Source of the DNA: Mycolicibacterium bacteremicum
Lineage (GTDB): Bacteria; Actinomycetota; Actinomycetes; Mycobacteriales; Mycobacteriaceae
NCBI RefSeq assembly: GCF_002086115.1
Contig: NZ_MVHJ01000003.1
Location: forward strand, 248,001 to 312,000
Reading direction: 5' to 3'
DNA: 64,000 nt
Both the position numbers and the translations under genes were made by a program. Under the pieces are notes generated by a model. That model saw only the letters and a program-made list of their open reading frames with translations. It was not told where the DNA came from and did no database searches. Below, one piece after another: positions 1 through 8,864 of this stretch (the first letter of the stretch is position 1; every line of letters starts with the position of its first letter).

Positions 1-775
1 CGGGGTTGCGGCCGACGCGGATGTCGTGCGGGCGCACCAGGATTCCGTTGAGCAGCGACACCGTGCCCAGGAACGACATCACGAACGGGTTGGCCGGCGC
101 GTCGTACACCTCGGTCGGTGAGCCGACCTGCTCGATGCGCCCCTTGTTGAGCACCGCGATCCGGTCGGCGACATCGAGCGCCTCGGCCTGATCGTGGGTG
201 ACCAACACGGTGGTGACGTGCACATCGTCGTGCAGGCGGCGCAGCCAGGCCCGCAGATCCTCGCGGACCTTGGCGTCCAGGGCGCCGAACGGCTCGTCGA
301 GCAGCAGCACCTCCGGGTCGACCGCGAGAGCGCGGGCCAGCGCCATCCGCTGGCGCTGACCACCGGACAGCTGGGCCGGATACCGGTTCTGGAAACCGGC
401 CAGCCCGACGACCTCCAGCAGGTTGTCGACCTTGTCCTTGATCTCGTTCTTCGGCTTCTTGCGGATCGACAGGCCGAACGCCACGTTGTCGCGCACGGTG
501 AGGTGCTTGAAGGCCGCGTAGTGCTGGAAGACGAAGCCGATACCACGCTTCTGCGGCGGCACCCCGGTCACATCGCGGCCGTTGATGGTGATCGAGCCGG
601 TATCGGGCTGGTCGAGGCCGGCGATGGCACGCAGCAGCGTCGACTTGCCCGAGCCGCTGGGACCCAGCAGCGCGGTCAGCGAACCCTTGGGCACCACGAA
701 GTCGATGTTGTCCAGGGCCGCGAAGTCACCATAATGCTTGTTCGCGCCCTTCACCGTGATAGCGGTTTCGCTCAT
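1..775 (-). CDS. cysA: Sulfate/thiosulfate ABC transporter ATP-binding protein CysA (3' end cut by window edge)
   Basis: The reading frame runs off the left edge, so only about the first 258 residues are present. The ATG at 775 gives a protein starting [18 protein letters not shown], preceded by AAGGAGA. Walker [10 protein letters not shown] (about residue 39), the signature [15 protein letters not shown] and Walker [13 protein letters not shown] are visible. It energises uptake of sulfate or thiosulfate on the cytoplasmic face of the membrane with CysW and CysT. It is last in the subI-cysT-cysW-cysA run on the minus strand, 13 nt after cysW, the same order as M. tuberculosis Rv2400c-Rv2397c. 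Confidence 0.95.
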   Translation of the reverse strand, partial: MSETAITVKGANKHYGDFAALDNIDFVVPKGSLTALLGPSGSGKSTLLRAIAGLDQPDTGSITINGRDVTGVPPQKRGIGFVFQHYAAFKHLTVRDNVAFGLSIRKKPKNEIKDKVDNLLEVVGLAGFQNRYPAQLSGGQRQRMALARALAVDPEVLLLDEPFGALDAKVREDLRAWLRRLHDDVHVTTVLVTHDQAEALDVADRIAVLNKGRIEQVGSPTEVYDAPANPFVMSFLGTVSLLNGILVRPHDIRVGRNP

Positions 776-788
776 CGGTCGGTCTCCT

Positions 789-1607
789 TCAGTCCTCAGT
801 CTTGACGCGCGAACGTTGGGCGTCAAACAAAATCTGGGCCACCAGCACGATGAGTGCGACGGCCATCAACACCACCGAGATGGTGTACGCGCCGTACGGA
901 TTACCCAGCGTGTAGCGGTCGTGCACCAGCAGGGTCAGCGTCTGCGACTGGCCCGGCAGGTTCGACGAGACCATCAGCACCGCGCCGAACTCGCCGAGGG
1001 TGCGCGCCACGGTGAGCACCACACCGTAGGTCAGCCCCCACCGGATGGACGGCAGGGTGATGCGCCAGAAGGTCTGCCACCAGTTGGCGCCGAGGGTGGC
1101 CGCGGCCTCCTCTTGGTCGGTGCCTACCTCGTGCAGCACCGGTTCGACCTCCCGGATGACGAACGGGATGGTGACGAACAGGCTGGCCAGCACGATGCCG
1201 GGGAAGCCGAAGATGATCTTCAAGCCCCAGCTGTTCTCCACGAACCCGAACAGGCCGGCGCTGCCCCACAGCACGATCAGTGCCACACCGATGACCACCG
1301 GCGATACCGCGAACGGCAGGTCGATCGCGGCCTGCAGCGCACTCTTGCCGCGGAACTTGCGCCGGGCCAGCACGATGGCCGTCGGCACACCGAAGATGAC
1401 GTTCAGCGGCACCACGATCGCCACCACCAGCAGTGACAGCTGCAGTCCGGATTGGGCGGCGGGGGTGGTGATCGACGCCCAGAACTCGCCGATACCGGGT
1501 GCGAACGCCCGCCAGAGGATGGCGCCCAACGGAACCACCAGCAGCGCGAAGATGTAGACCGAGGCGATGATCCGCAGGATCAGCTGGGTGGGACGGGACA
1601 GTGTCAT
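789..1607 (-). CDS. cysW: Sulfate ABC transporter permease CysW
   Basis: 272-residue inner-membrane permease. The start at 1607 ([13 protein letters not shown]) overlaps the cysT stop by 4 nt (ATGA), which decides it over longer in-frame extensions. Several hydrophobic segments are seen. The EAA loop, [27 protein letters not shown], shown here only to place the CysA contact, lies at about residues 175-200. It pairs with CysT to form the sulfate channel. It sits in the subI-cysT-cysW-cysA operon with no room for a separate promoter. Confidence 0.95.
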   Translation of the reverse strand: MTLSRPTQLILRIIASVYIFALLVVPLGAILWRAFAPGIGEFWASITTPAAQSGLQLSLLVVAIVVPLNVIFGVPTAIVLARRKFRGKSALQAAIDLPFAVSPVVIGVALIVLWGSAGLFGFVENSWGLKIIFGFPGIVLASLFVTIPFVIREVEPVLHEVGTDQEEAAATLGANWWQTFWRITLPSIRWGLTYGVVLTVARTLGEFGAVLMVSSNLPGQSQTLTLLVHDRYTLGNPYGAYTISVVLMAVALIVLVAQILFDAQRSRVKTED

Positions 1608-2473
1608 CGGGCCGACTCCTCGCGCTTGGCCGCCCGTGCGCCGAAGTAGCGAAGGATGAACAGCACCACGAAGGAGATCAGCAGCAGCACGATCGAGATC
1701 GCGGCCGCGCCGACCCTGTCGTCGTTCTCGATGAGGGTGCGGATCCACTGCGAGGACACCTCGGTCTCACCGGGGATGGCGCCGCCGATCAGCACGATGG
1801 AGCCGAACTCGCCGATGGCCCGGGAGAAGGCCAGCCCGGCGCCGGAGAACAGCGACGGCGCCAACGCGGGCAGGATCACCCGGAAGAAGATGGTGGCGTT
1901 GTTGGCGCCGAGGGAGGCCGCGGCCTCCTCGACCTCACGGTCCAGCTCGAGCAGCACCGGTTGCACGGCGCGGACCACGAACGGCAGCGTCACGAAGGCG
2001 AGGGCCAGCGCGACACCCCACGCGGTGTGCTGGATGTGGATGCCGACCGGGCTGCCCGGACCGTACAGCGAGAGCAGCACCAGGCTGGCCACGATGGTCG
2101 GCAACGCGAACGGCAGATCGATGATCGCGTCCACCACCCGTTTGAGCGGGAAGTCGTCGCGCACCAGGACCCAGGCGATCAATAGACCGAACACGACGTT
2201 GACCAGCGTGACGCCGATCGAGATGACCAGCGTGACCCGGAACGACGCCAGCGCCGAGGGTGAGGTCACCGCCGACCAGAAGGCGTCCACGCCGCCCTCG
2301 ACCGAGGTCAGCAGGATCGCGGCCAGCGGCAGCAACACGATCAGCGACAGCCACAGCACCGCCACCCCGACCTGCAGGGTGGCGCCGCTGGGGCGGGCCG
2401 GTGACCGCCGGCTCACAGGCGGGTCGCCCGGAGTGAGCTCCGGGCGACTCGTCTCGGGATTCGTGGTCGTCAT
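1604..2473 (-). CDS. cysT: Sulfate ABC transporter permease CysT
   Basis: 289 residues. A hydrophilic N-terminus of about 30 residues precedes the first membrane segment (VAVLWLSLIVLLPLAAILL). The EAA loop, rich in EEAAASLGAN, is at about residues 185-205. It forms the sulfate import channel with CysW. The start at 2473 lies 33 nt after the subI stop, and its 3' end overlaps cysW by 4 nt, indicating translational coupling. Position and order match Rv2399c. Confidence 0.95.
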   Translation of the reverse strand: MTTTNPETSRPELTPGDPPVSRRSPARPSGATLQVGVAVLWLSLIVLLPLAAILLTSVEGGVDAFWSAVTSPSALASFRVTLVISIGVTLVNVVFGLLIAWVLVRDDFPLKRVVDAIIDLPFALPTIVASLVLLSLYGPGSPVGIHIQHTAWGVALALAFVTLPFVVRAVQPVLLELDREVEEAAASLGANNATIFFRVILPALAPSLFSGAGLAFSRAIGEFGSIVLIGGAIPGETEVSSQWIRTLIENDDRVGAAAISIVLLLISFVVLFILRYFGARAAKREESAR

Positions 2474-2506
2474 AGGCGATCCGCTTCGCTCTCCGGCCGT
2501 CCTCGA

Positions 2507-3529
2507 CTAACCGGTGGCCTGCTTGTAGATCTTGGTGATCTCACCGTTGTCCTTGTCGAACAGCTGCGGATCGACCTCGGACCAGCCGCCCAGATCGGTG
2601 ATGCTCCACAGCTTCTCCGGTGCCGGGAACTTGTCGGCGAACTCCTCGGCGACCGCCGGGTCGGACGGGCGGAAACCGGCCTCGGCCCACACCTTCTGCG
2701 CCTCCGGTGTGTACTGGAAGTTGACGAAAGCGGTGGCCTTGTCGAGGTGCTTGCTGGTGTTGACGACGGCGACCGGGTTCTCGATCTTGAAGGTCTGCGG
2801 CGGGTTCACGTGCTCCAGGTTGTAGTGCAGCGCCTCGTTCTCGTAGGCCAGCAGCACGTCACCGGTGCCCTGCCGGAACACGTCGGTGGCCTCCCGACCG
2901 GATCCGGGGCGCAGCTTGACATGCTGGCTGACCAGTTCCTGGACGTAGGCGATGCCCGCGGCGTGGTCCTGGCCGCCGTTGCTCTTGGCGGCGTACGGGG
3001 CCAGCAGATTCCACTTGGCCGCACCGGAGCTCAGCGGGCTGGGCGTGATGACCTCGACACCGGGCTTGAGCAGATCGTCCCAGTCGCGGATGTTCTTCGG
3101 GTTGCCCTCGCGGACGGCGAAGGTCACCACCGAACCGAACGGCAGACCCTTCTGCGCGCCGGCGTTCCAGTCCTCGTCGACCAGCCCGGCCTTGACCAGC
3201 CGGGTGATATCGGGCTCGACCGAGAAGTTCACGACGTCGGCGGGCTTGCCGGACTCGACACCGCGGGACTGATCACCCGATGCGCCGTAGGAGGCGGTCA
3301 CGCCGACGCCCTTGCCCTCGTCGGTCTCGGCGAACACCGGGGCGACCTTGGACCAGCCCGGCTCCGGCACCGCGAACGCCACCAGGGTCAGCGTGGTGTC
3401 GGCGTCGGAAACGCCGCCCTCGCCGGCCACGTCGCTGGCGCCGCCGCCGCACGCCGCGACCAGTGCGGAGGCCAGGGCGAGTGCGGTGATGGCACGTACG
3501 CGCCGGGTGGTTGTACCGAGGTTGCGCAT
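2507..3529 (-). CDS. subI: Sulfate-binding lipoprotein SubI
   Basis: 340 residues, the solute-binding protein that delivers sulfate to CysTW. It has a lipoprotein signal peptide: basic N-terminus, hydrophobic core, then the lipobox LVAAC with the acylated Cys at residue 27. The mature part has family features such as ADVVNFSVEPDITRLVKAGLVDEDW. The start ATG at 3529 is preceded by GGAAAGG 8 nt upstream. It is the first structural gene of the sulfate operon. A leaderless polycysteine ORF and a perfect complement of its Shine-Dalgarno lie just upstream, so translation is probably controlled by cysteine supply. Confidence 0.95.
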   Translation of the reverse strand: MRNLGTTTRRVRAITALALASALVAACGGGASDVAGEGGVSDADTTLTLVAFAVPEPGWSKVAPVFAETDEGKGVGVTASYGASGDQSRGVESGKPADVVNFSVEPDITRLVKAGLVDEDWNAGAQKGLPFGSVVTFAVREGNPKNIRDWDDLLKPGVEVITPSPLSSGAAKWNLLAPYAAKSNGGQDHAAGIAYVQELVSQHVKLRPGSGREATDVFRQGTGDVLLAYENEALHYNLEHVNPPQTFKIENPVAVVNTSKHLDKATAFVNFQYTPEAQKVWAEAGFRPSDPAVAEEFADKFPAPEKLWSITDLGGWSEVDPQLFDKDNGEITKIYKQATG

Positions 3530-3534
3530 TGATG

Positions 3535-3584
3535 ACCTTTCCAGGACGGGGATGGGGGCAGGGCTCCCGTACGTACGGAAAGGT
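3535..3584 (-). promoter_or_regulatory. subI: SD / anti-SD pair in the subI leader
   Basis: On the minus strand the leader carries ACCTTTCC (3584-3577) and, 34 nt later, the exact complement GGAAAGGT (3542-3535), which is the subI Shine-Dalgarno. A 12-nt palindrome CCGTACGTACGG (3567-3578) lies beside the first arm. Pairing of the arms would hide the ribosome-binding site, as expected for attenuation coupled to the polycysteine ORF. Complementarity is seen directly; the mechanism is inferred. Confidence 0.65.
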
Positions 3585-3648
3585 GGTGGATCAGTGCGCG
3601 ACGCGATTTCATGTCGCTACCAACGCCAAACCGCAGACGGGTGTGGAG

Positions 3649-3741
3649 TCAGCGACAACAACAGACATCAGCAACAGCGGAGAAACTCACGGCAATGAGG
3701 GCCAGGACATGGCCGCTCTTGTTGCCGGTCGCTGCGTGCAT
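3649..3741 (-). CDS. Leaderless polycysteine leader peptide upstream of subI
   Basis: A 30-codon ORF whose protein begins MHAATGNKSG and ends ADVCCCR: three consecutive TGT codons, then CGC and TGA. The ATG at 3741 lies exactly 7 nt after a TANNNT box (TACTCT, 3754-3749), the spacing of mycobacterial leaderless transcripts. Polycysteine leaderless ORFs acting as cysteine-responsive attenuators of sulfur operons, including the subI operon, have been described in mycobacteria. Location and ending fit that class. Inferred role: ribosome behaviour at the Cys codons under low cysteine alters folding of the following leader and frees the subI Shine-Dalgarno. A shorter in-frame GTG start at 3690 is possible but has no matching box. 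Confidence 0.8.
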   Translation of the reverse strand: MHAATGNKSGHVLALIAVSFSAVADVCCCR

Positions 3742-3818
3742 GGCCGGAAGAGTACCAGAATCGACGGCCCCCGCCCGACGAGGCAAAACCGCAGTTCGTC
3801 GCTGTGCGCCGGCCCCGC

Positions 3819-3905
3819 TCAGCGCGCGATCCACCACATCACGATGACCAGGATGACCAGGGCGATCAGCGCCAGCGTCACCCGCGAGCGCGGCATCTGG
3901 TTCAC
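3819..3905 (-). CDS. Small single-span membrane protein (28 aa)
   Basis: Starts at GTG 3905, overlapping the stop of the preceding 64-aa ORF as GTGA, with GGAGGAG 5-6 nt upstream. The product is MNQMPRSR followed by about 17 hydrophobic residues and WWIAR, so a tiny one-pass membrane protein. Its position between subI and the trehalase corresponds to the small Rv2401/Rv2401A genes of M. tuberculosis. Function is unknown. The GTGA coupling, good ribosome site and clear membrane segment make it more credible than a chance frame. Confidence 0.6.
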   Translation of the reverse strand: MNQMPRSRVTLALIALVILVIVMWWIAR

Positions 3906-4096
3906 GACGGCTCCTCCTCCTTGTGGCGGGCCCGCCGCACCAGGTTGATGCCGTTGCCCAGCGCCCCGTCGAGTACCACCGCGGTCCCGAAGGCCAGGAT
4001 CAGCACGACCGGCATGACGATGGCGGTCTGCGCGACAAACCCGAGGCCCGACAGCCACAGTTCGACGCCATCCCACCAGCTCAGGAAATCGCCCAT
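3902..4096 (-). CDS. Small conserved membrane protein (Rv2401A-like position)
   Basis: 64 residues starting MGDFLSWWDGVELWL, with one or two hydrophobic segments (about residues 10-27 and 29-47) and a charged tail RRARHKEEEPS. The ATG at 4096 was chosen because TACTGT (4109-4104) lies exactly 7 nt upstream, the leaderless layout. A GTG at 4105 would add three residues. It is translationally coupled to the 28-aa ORF and divergent from the FAD monooxygenase only 29 nt away. It corresponds in place to Rv2401A. No function can be assigned. Confidence 0.7.
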   Translation of the reverse strand: MGDFLSWWDGVELWLSGLGFVAQTAIVMPVVLILAFGTAVVLDGALGNGINLVRRARHKEEEPS

Positions 4097-4125
4097 CTGA
4101 CCCACAGTAGTGCCACCATTGGTGG

Positions 4126-5379
4126 GTGCCGCAGGCCCAGCAGAACACCCCGTCCACCGGATGCGTGATCGTCGGCAGTGGACCCGCCGGGATGATGCTG
4201 GGTCTATTACTGGCCAGGGCCGGGGTGGATGTCACGGTGCTGGAAAAGCACGCCGATTTTCTGCGTGATTTCCGCGGTGACACCGTGCACGCGAGCACGC
4301 TGCGGATGCTCGACGAGCTGGGTCTCGGCGCGCAGTTCGCCGCGTTACCGCACCGGCTCATCGAGTCGCTGGTGCTCTCGGTGCAGGGCGTCCCGGTCAG
4401 TGTGGACCTGCGCAGGCTGCCCGGAGCCCACAAACACATCGCGCTGGTGCCGCAATGGGACTTCCTGGAACTGCTGGCCTCGGCCGCCGAGCAGGAGCCG
4501 ACGTTCACGCTGTTGCGCAGCGCCGAGGTGCTGGGCCCGGTACTGCGCGGCGGCACGGTCGGCGGGGTGCGGTTCCGCGACGCCGGCGGGGAGATCCGGG
4601 AGCTGCACGCGCCGCTGACGGTGGCCTGTGATGGCCGCGGCTCCACACTGCGGGACGCGATGGGCCTGGTACCGCGGAGCTTTGGCGCACCGATGGATGT
4701 GTGGTGGTTCCGGCTGCCGCGCTCCGAGTCCGACCCGGCGGGCCTGGCCGGTGCGATGGGAGCGGGCCATGTGGTGGCGATGATCGACCGGGGCGACTAC
4801 TTCCAGTGCGCCTTCGTCATCCCCAAGGGGTCTGATACCCGACTGCGTTCCGAGGGAATCGAATCGCTGCACCGACGGATGACCGCGGTGGTGCCGTGGG
4901 TCGCCGACCGCATCACCACCCTCACATCGTTCGACGATGTGAAACTGCTCGACGTCCAACTGAATCGACTGCCGCGCTGGTACACCGACGGGCTGTTGTT
5001 CATCGGCGATGCCGCGCACGCGATGTCGCCGGTGGGTGGGGTCGGCATCAACCTCGCCGTCGCCGATGCGGTGGCGGCCGCCCGCCTGCTGGCCGCTCCG
5101 TTGCGCGCCGGTTCGGTGTCGACCACACAACTGCGACGCGTGCAGATCCGCCGGTGGTTGCCGACCGTCATCGTGCAGGGCGTGCAGAAGACCGTCCACA
5201 ACAGGGTGATCGCCGTCGCAGTCGCCGACGACCGCCCGGTGTCACCACCGGCCGGGGTGCGGATCGTCAGCCGGATTGCGCTGCTGCGCAGCATCATCGG
5301 ATACGGTATCGCGATCGGACCGCTGCCCGAGCACATCCCCGGGTTCGCACGGCGCGCAGGCCCGCACGCCCGCGACTAG
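4126..5379 (+). CDS. FAD-dependent aromatic-ring hydroxylase-like monooxygenase
   Basis: 417 residues of the p-hydroxybenzoate hydroxylase fold. The N-terminal dinucleotide-binding motif VIVGSGPAG is at residues 14-22. The DG motif VACDGRGSTLRDAMG is at about 166-180, and the second FAD motif LLFIGDAAHAMSPVGGVGIN at about 288-307. Such enzymes hydroxylate aromatic or polycyclic substrates using NAD(P)H; the substrate cannot be read from sequence. The GTG start at 4126 is the longest in-frame choice before the motif; no clear ribosome site is visible. The gene is absent from this place in M. tuberculosis as far as I recall. Confidence 0.85.
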   Translation: MPQAQQNTPSTGCVIVGSGPAGMMLGLLLARAGVDVTVLEKHADFLRDFRGDTVHASTLRMLDELGLGAQFAALPHRLIESLVLSVQGVPVSVDLRRLPGAHKHIALVPQWDFLELLASAAEQEPTFTLLRSAEVLGPVLRGGTVGGVRFRDAGGEIRELHAPLTVACDGRGSTLRDAMGLVPRSFGAPMDVWWFRLPRSESDPAGLAGAMGAGHVVAMIDRGDYFQCAFVIPKGSDTRLRSEGIESLHRRMTAVVPWVADRITTLTSFDDVKLLDVQLNRLPRWYTDGLLFIGDAAHAMSPVGGVGINLAVADAVAAARLLAAPLRAGSVSTTQLRRVQIRRWLPTVIVQGVQKTVHNRVIAVAVADDRPVSPPAGVRIVSRIALLRSIIGYGIAIGPLPEHIPGFARRAGPHARD

Positions 5380-5400
5380 ACGTGTGCGCGATCTGGACTC

Positions 5401-7401
5401 ATGATGGGCGGCATGGTTCTGGAACACACCGAGCACGATCCGACGCCGACGCCGTTCACGGCGACGGCTCCCATCGCGTACGCCCCGTCCGGAGCCCTGC
5501 GAAACCCGTTCCCGCCCATCGCGGATTATGCGTTCCTGTCCGACTGCGAGAACACCTGCCTGGTCTCGTCGGCCGGGTCGGTGGAATGGCTGTGTGTGCC
5601 GCGACCGGACTCCCCCAGTGTGTTCGGCGCCATCCTGGACCGAGGCGCCGGCCATTTCCGGTTGAGCCCGTACGGGGTGTCGGTGCCCTCGGCGCGGCGC
5701 TATCTGCCGGGCAGCCTCATCATGGAGACCACCTGGCAGACCCACACCGGCTGGATGATCGTGCGCGACGCGCTGGTGATGGGGCCCTGGCATGACACCG
5801 AGACCCGGTCGCGCACCCACCGCCGCACCCCCACCGACTGGGATGCCGAACACATCCTGCTGCGCACGGTGCGTTGCGTCAGCGGTGTCGTCGAGTTGGT
5901 GATGAACTGCGAACCCAACTTCGACTACGGACGCAGCCCGGCCACCTGGGAGTACTCCTCGGCGGCCTACGGCGAGGCGATCGCGCGGGCCAGTAAGGAT
6001 CCCGAGGCCAACCCGACGCTGCGGCTGACGACCAATCTGCGCATCGGCCTGGAAGGCCATGAAGCACGGGCCCGCACCCGGCTCACCGAAGGCGACAAGG
6101 TGTTCGTCGCGCTGAGCTGGTCGAAGCACCCGGCGCCGCAGAACTTCGAGGAAGCCGCCGACAAGATGTGGAAGACCAGCGAGTCGTGGCGGCAGTGGAT
6201 CAACATCGGCGACTTTCCGGACCACCCGTGGCGGGCCTATCTGCAGCGCAGCGCGCTGACGCTGAAGGGGCTGGTGTACTCCCCGACCGGGGCGCTGCTG
6301 GCCGCAAGCAGTACATCCCTGCCGGAAACCCCTCAGGGCGAACGTAACTGGGATTACCGCTACTCCTGGATCCGGGATTCGACGTTCGCACTGTGGGGGC
6401 TCTACACCCTGGGCCTGGACCGCGAGGCCGACGATTTCTTCTCGTTCATCGCCGACGTGTCGGGCGCCACCAACGGCGAACGCCATCCGCTGCAGGTGAT
6501 GTACGGCGTCGGCGGTGAACGCAGCCTGGTCGAGGAGGAACTGCACCACCTGTCCGGGTATGACAACTCCCGGCCGGTGCGCATCGGCAACGGCGCCTAC
6601 AACCAGATGCAGCACGACATCTGGGGCACCATGCTCGACTCGGTGTACCTGCACGCCAAATCGCGCGAGCAGATCCCCGAGGCGTTGTGGCCGGTGCTGA
6701 AAAATCAGGTCGAGGAGACCATCAAGCACTGGAAGGAGCCCGACCGCGGCATCTGGGAGGTGCGCGGCGAACCGAAGCACTTCACCTCCAGCAAGATCAT
6801 GTGCTGGGTGGCGCTGGACCGCGGGTCCAAGCTCGCCGAGCTGCAGGGTGAGAAGTCCTACGCCCAGCAGTGGGGCGCGCTCGCCGAGGAGATCAAGGCC
6901 GACATCCTGGCCCACGGTGTCGATTCGCGTGGTGTGCTGACCCAGCGTTACGGCGACGACGCGCTGGACGCGTCGCTGCTGCTGGCGGTGCTGACCCGGT
7001 TCCTGCCCTCGGACGATCCGCGGATTCGGGCCACCGTGATGGCGATCGCCGAGGAGTTGACCGAGGACGGGCTGGTGCTGCGCTACCGGACCGAGGAGAC
7101 CGATGACGGGCTGTCCGGCGAGGAGGGCACCTTCACCATCTGTTCGTTCTGGCTGGTGTCCGCGCTGGTCGAGATCGGTGAGGTGAGCCGGGCCAAGCGG
7201 CTGTGTGAGCGGTTGCTGTCCTTCGCCAGCCCGCTGCACCTGTACGCCGAGGAGATCGAACCGCGCACCGGCCGGCACCTGGGTAACTTCCCACAGGCGT
7301 TCACCCACCTGGCACTCATCAACGCGGTGGTGCACGTGATCCGCGCCGAGGAGGAAGCCGACAGCACCGGGACGTTCCAGCCCGCCAACGCGCCCATGTA
7401 G
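5401..7401 (+). CDS. treH: GH15 family trehalase (Rv2402-like)
   Basis: 666 residues, closely resembling the mycobacterial GH15-type trehalase (Rv2402 / M. smegmatis MSMEG_4535), which hydrolyses trehalose to glucose. An N-terminal beta-sandwich region (about 1-260, including FLSDCENTCLVSSAGSVEWL) precedes the (alpha/alpha)6 catalytic barrel. The barrel contains GERNWDYRYSWIRDST (about 313-328) and EEGTFTICSFWLV (about 574-586), where GH15 catalytic acids lie. Starts at 5401, 5404 or 5413 (MVLEHTEH) are possible; the last matches the family N-terminus. The gene ends at a strong inverted repeat facing the convergent gene. Confidence 0.93.
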   Translation: MMGGMVLEHTEHDPTPTPFTATAPIAYAPSGALRNPFPPIADYAFLSDCENTCLVSSAGSVEWLCVPRPDSPSVFGAILDRGAGHFRLSPYGVSVPSARRYLPGSLIMETTWQTHTGWMIVRDALVMGPWHDTETRSRTHRRTPTDWDAEHILLRTVRCVSGVVELVMNCEPNFDYGRSPATWEYSSAAYGEAIARASKDPEANPTLRLTTNLRIGLEGHEARARTRLTEGDKVFVALSWSKHPAPQNFEEAADKMWKTSESWRQWINIGDFPDHPWRAYLQRSALTLKGLVYSPTGALLAASSTSLPETPQGERNWDYRYSWIRDSTFALWGLYTLGLDREADDFFSFIADVSGATNGERHPLQVMYGVGGERSLVEEELHHLSGYDNSRPVRIGNGAYNQMQHDIWGTMLDSVYLHAKSREQIPEALWPVLKNQVEETIKHWKEPDRGIWEVRGEPKHFTSSKIMCWVALDRGSKLAELQGEKSYAQQWGALAEEIKADILAHGVDSRGVLTQRYGDDALDASLLLAVLTRFLPSDDPRIRATVMAIAEELTEDGLVLRYRTEETDDGLSGEEGTFTICSFWLVSALVEIGEVSRAKRLCERLLSFASPLHLYAEEIEPRTGRHLGNFPQAFTHLALINAVVHVIRAEEEADSTGTFQPANAPM

Positions 7402-7406
7402 CTTGC

Positions 7407-7455
7407 GATTTCGGTGAGGAAACGGGCGGTGAGCGCCCGTTTCCTCACCGAAATC
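7407..7455. terminator. Bidirectional hairpin between trehalase and thioester-domain-like gene
   Basis: A perfect 22-bp inverted repeat (7407-7428 with 7434-7455) around the 5-nt loop GTGAG separates two convergent genes. The right arm contains the stop of the minus-strand gene. No long T-run follows, as is usual for mycobacterial terminators. Symmetry suggests it ends transcripts from both sides. Confidence 0.75.
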
Positions 7456-8704
7456 ACGTTGTGCGAGTGGTGATCTCGAAGTCGACCACGGTCGGGGTCG
7501 GGGTGGCCAGTGCCACCGGGGTCAGCCGATGGTTCTCGTAGGCGATGCCGGTCAGGACCCGCCCGCCGAAACCGTCCCGGGCGGCGGGGACGCTGGCGGT
7601 GACGGTGACGGTGCCCGGTCCCGCGCCACGCAGGTGGATATCCGTGCCGGGTGACACCGGTCCCTGGATGGGCCTGCCGGCGTCATCGACGATCTCGCCG
7701 GTCGACACGGTGAGCGTGGCGGCGTCGGTGGCGTGAAATCCGAACGGGCCCATCGACGCGCCTCCGAGGACGACACGGTCGGCGGTCAAGCGGGGTGCCA
7801 CGGTCGATCGCCGCGCCGACTCCGCGCCGGCGACCAGGTGATCGTAAAGGGCGACAACACGATCGGCGTTGCGATAGTGCCCCGAGCCGTGCAGCGTGAA
7901 GGTCACATCGTCGATCTCGATGTCATGTTCGGCACCGGCGACCACCAACCGGTAGAACCGGTACCCGCGGTGCGCCCGGCCCGGCCGCGTCTCGGAGGTG
8001 GTGGTGCCCAACCCGAGCCGACGCCGGTAGGTCCCGTGCCCGGCCGGCACGTTCAGACCCGATGCGGCCACATCGCGCCAGGTGGTGCCGTCGAGGGACT
8101 TCTGCAGCTGTAGCGACACCGCGCCCGCGGTCGTCAGCTCGACCGCGTAGCCGGCCAGTTGCGGGTCGTCGTCGAACTCGAAGGTCAGCACGCCGGGCTC
8201 ATCGGTGACCGCGACCGGAACGTTGAGCGGCCGGTTGTCCAACCGTAGGCCGTTGGTGAAATGCCAGATGGCGGCCTGCGTGGCGGCGATGGCCTCATGC
8301 TCGGCCAGGTTCGAGCCGCCGCGCAGGTGCCCGGCCGCCCGCACCCGCCGACTCAACTCGGCCGTCCCCAGCGTCGGAAACGAATTGCGGATGATCCAGT
8401 CCACCTCGGCTTCGTAGGCGCGGGCTGCGGCGTTGCGCACGGCCGACCAGTTCGCCGGCCGATACCGGGATGGCCGACTCGGCGCGACGCCGGCGTAGTC
8501 GAGGGAGTACGCGTCGATGCCGGGGTTCAGCCGGATCAGATCGGTGCGCGCCGAGCTGCCATCGGTGAAGACGACGGTGTCCACGGTCGGTGAATAGGTA
8601 CCGCCGCGGTATCGGGTCATCCGCGGGATGTCGACGGTGCGACGCACGCTGCGGCGGACGACCACCGGTGTGGCGGCGGGTGCATGCAAGGTGAGGACGG
8701 GCAT
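7454..8704 (-). CDS. Cysteine-free thioester (TQXA)-domain-like protein
   Basis: 416 residues. Residues about 30-160 resemble the thioester/TQXA domain of Gram-positive surface adhesins: a Y-x-x-D segment (YSLDY, 66-70), VDWIIRNSFP (101-110) and the signature ATQAAIWHFTNG (141-152). In active thioester domains a Cys in the first segment bonds to the Gln of TQXA. Here that position is Ser67 and the whole protein contains no Cys. The rest looks like beta-sandwich repeats (for example GPVSPGTDIHLRG). No Sec signal, lipobox or LPXTG anchor is seen. ATG 8704 follows AGGAAG. A polycysteine leader ORF lies upstream. Confidence 0.7.
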   Translation of the reverse strand: MPVLTLHAPAATPVVVRRSVRRTVDIPRMTRYRGGTYSPTVDTVVFTDGSSARTDLIRLNPGIDAYSLDYAGVAPSRPSRYRPANWSAVRNAAARAYEAEVDWIIRNSFPTLGTAELSRRVRAAGHLRGGSNLAEHEAIAATQAAIWHFTNGLRLDNRPLNVPVAVTDEPGVLTFEFDDDPQLAGYAVELTTAGAVSLQLQKSLDGTTWRDVAASGLNVPAGHGTYRRRLGLGTTTSETRPGRAHRGYRFYRLVVAGAEHDIEIDDVTFTLHGSGHYRNADRVVALYDHLVAGAESARRSTVAPRLTADRVVLGGASMGPFGFHATDAATLTVSTGEIVDDAGRPIQGPVSPGTDIHLRGAGPGTVTVTASVPAARDGFGGRVLTGIAYENHRLTPVALATPTPTVVDFEITTRTT

Positions 8705-8795
8705 TGCTGTTGGCTTCCTGAAGGCTGTGAACAACGCGAATCCGCACACCGCCGGGAGATGGGCGGGCAGAGACGCGGGGGCCGGCGTCAGAAAA

Positions 8796-8864
8796 TCAAC
8801 AACAACAACACGGCACGACGAAGCGGCACGCGATACCGGCGCGCAGCGATCCGTCGTGGGTCAT
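8796..8864 (-). CDS. Leaderless polycysteine leader peptide upstream of the thioester-domain-like gene
   Basis: A 22-codon ORF beginning MTHDGSLRAG and ending RFVVPCCCC, with four consecutive TGT codons just before TGA. Its ATG (8864) lies exactly 7 nt after TATGGT (8877-8872), the same leaderless layout as the subI leader ORF. The next gene on this strand starts 92 nt downstream. By analogy with cysteine attenuators of mycobacterial sulfur genes, it probably couples expression of the cysteine-free protein to cysteine supply. The leader contains a CGCCGG/CCGGCG hairpin; no perfect anti-Shine-Dalgarno was found. Chance occurrence of both the box and the Cys run seems unlikely. Confidence 0.7.
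   Translation of the reverse strand: MTHDGSLRAGIACRFVVPCCCC

Noticed and set aside
5242..7335. A 697-codon open frame on the minus strand across the trehalase gene.
   Set aside because: It is antisense to a clearly conserved GH15 enzyme; long spurious antisense frames are expected at this GC content and the protein is low-complexity Gly/Arg/Val/Gln.
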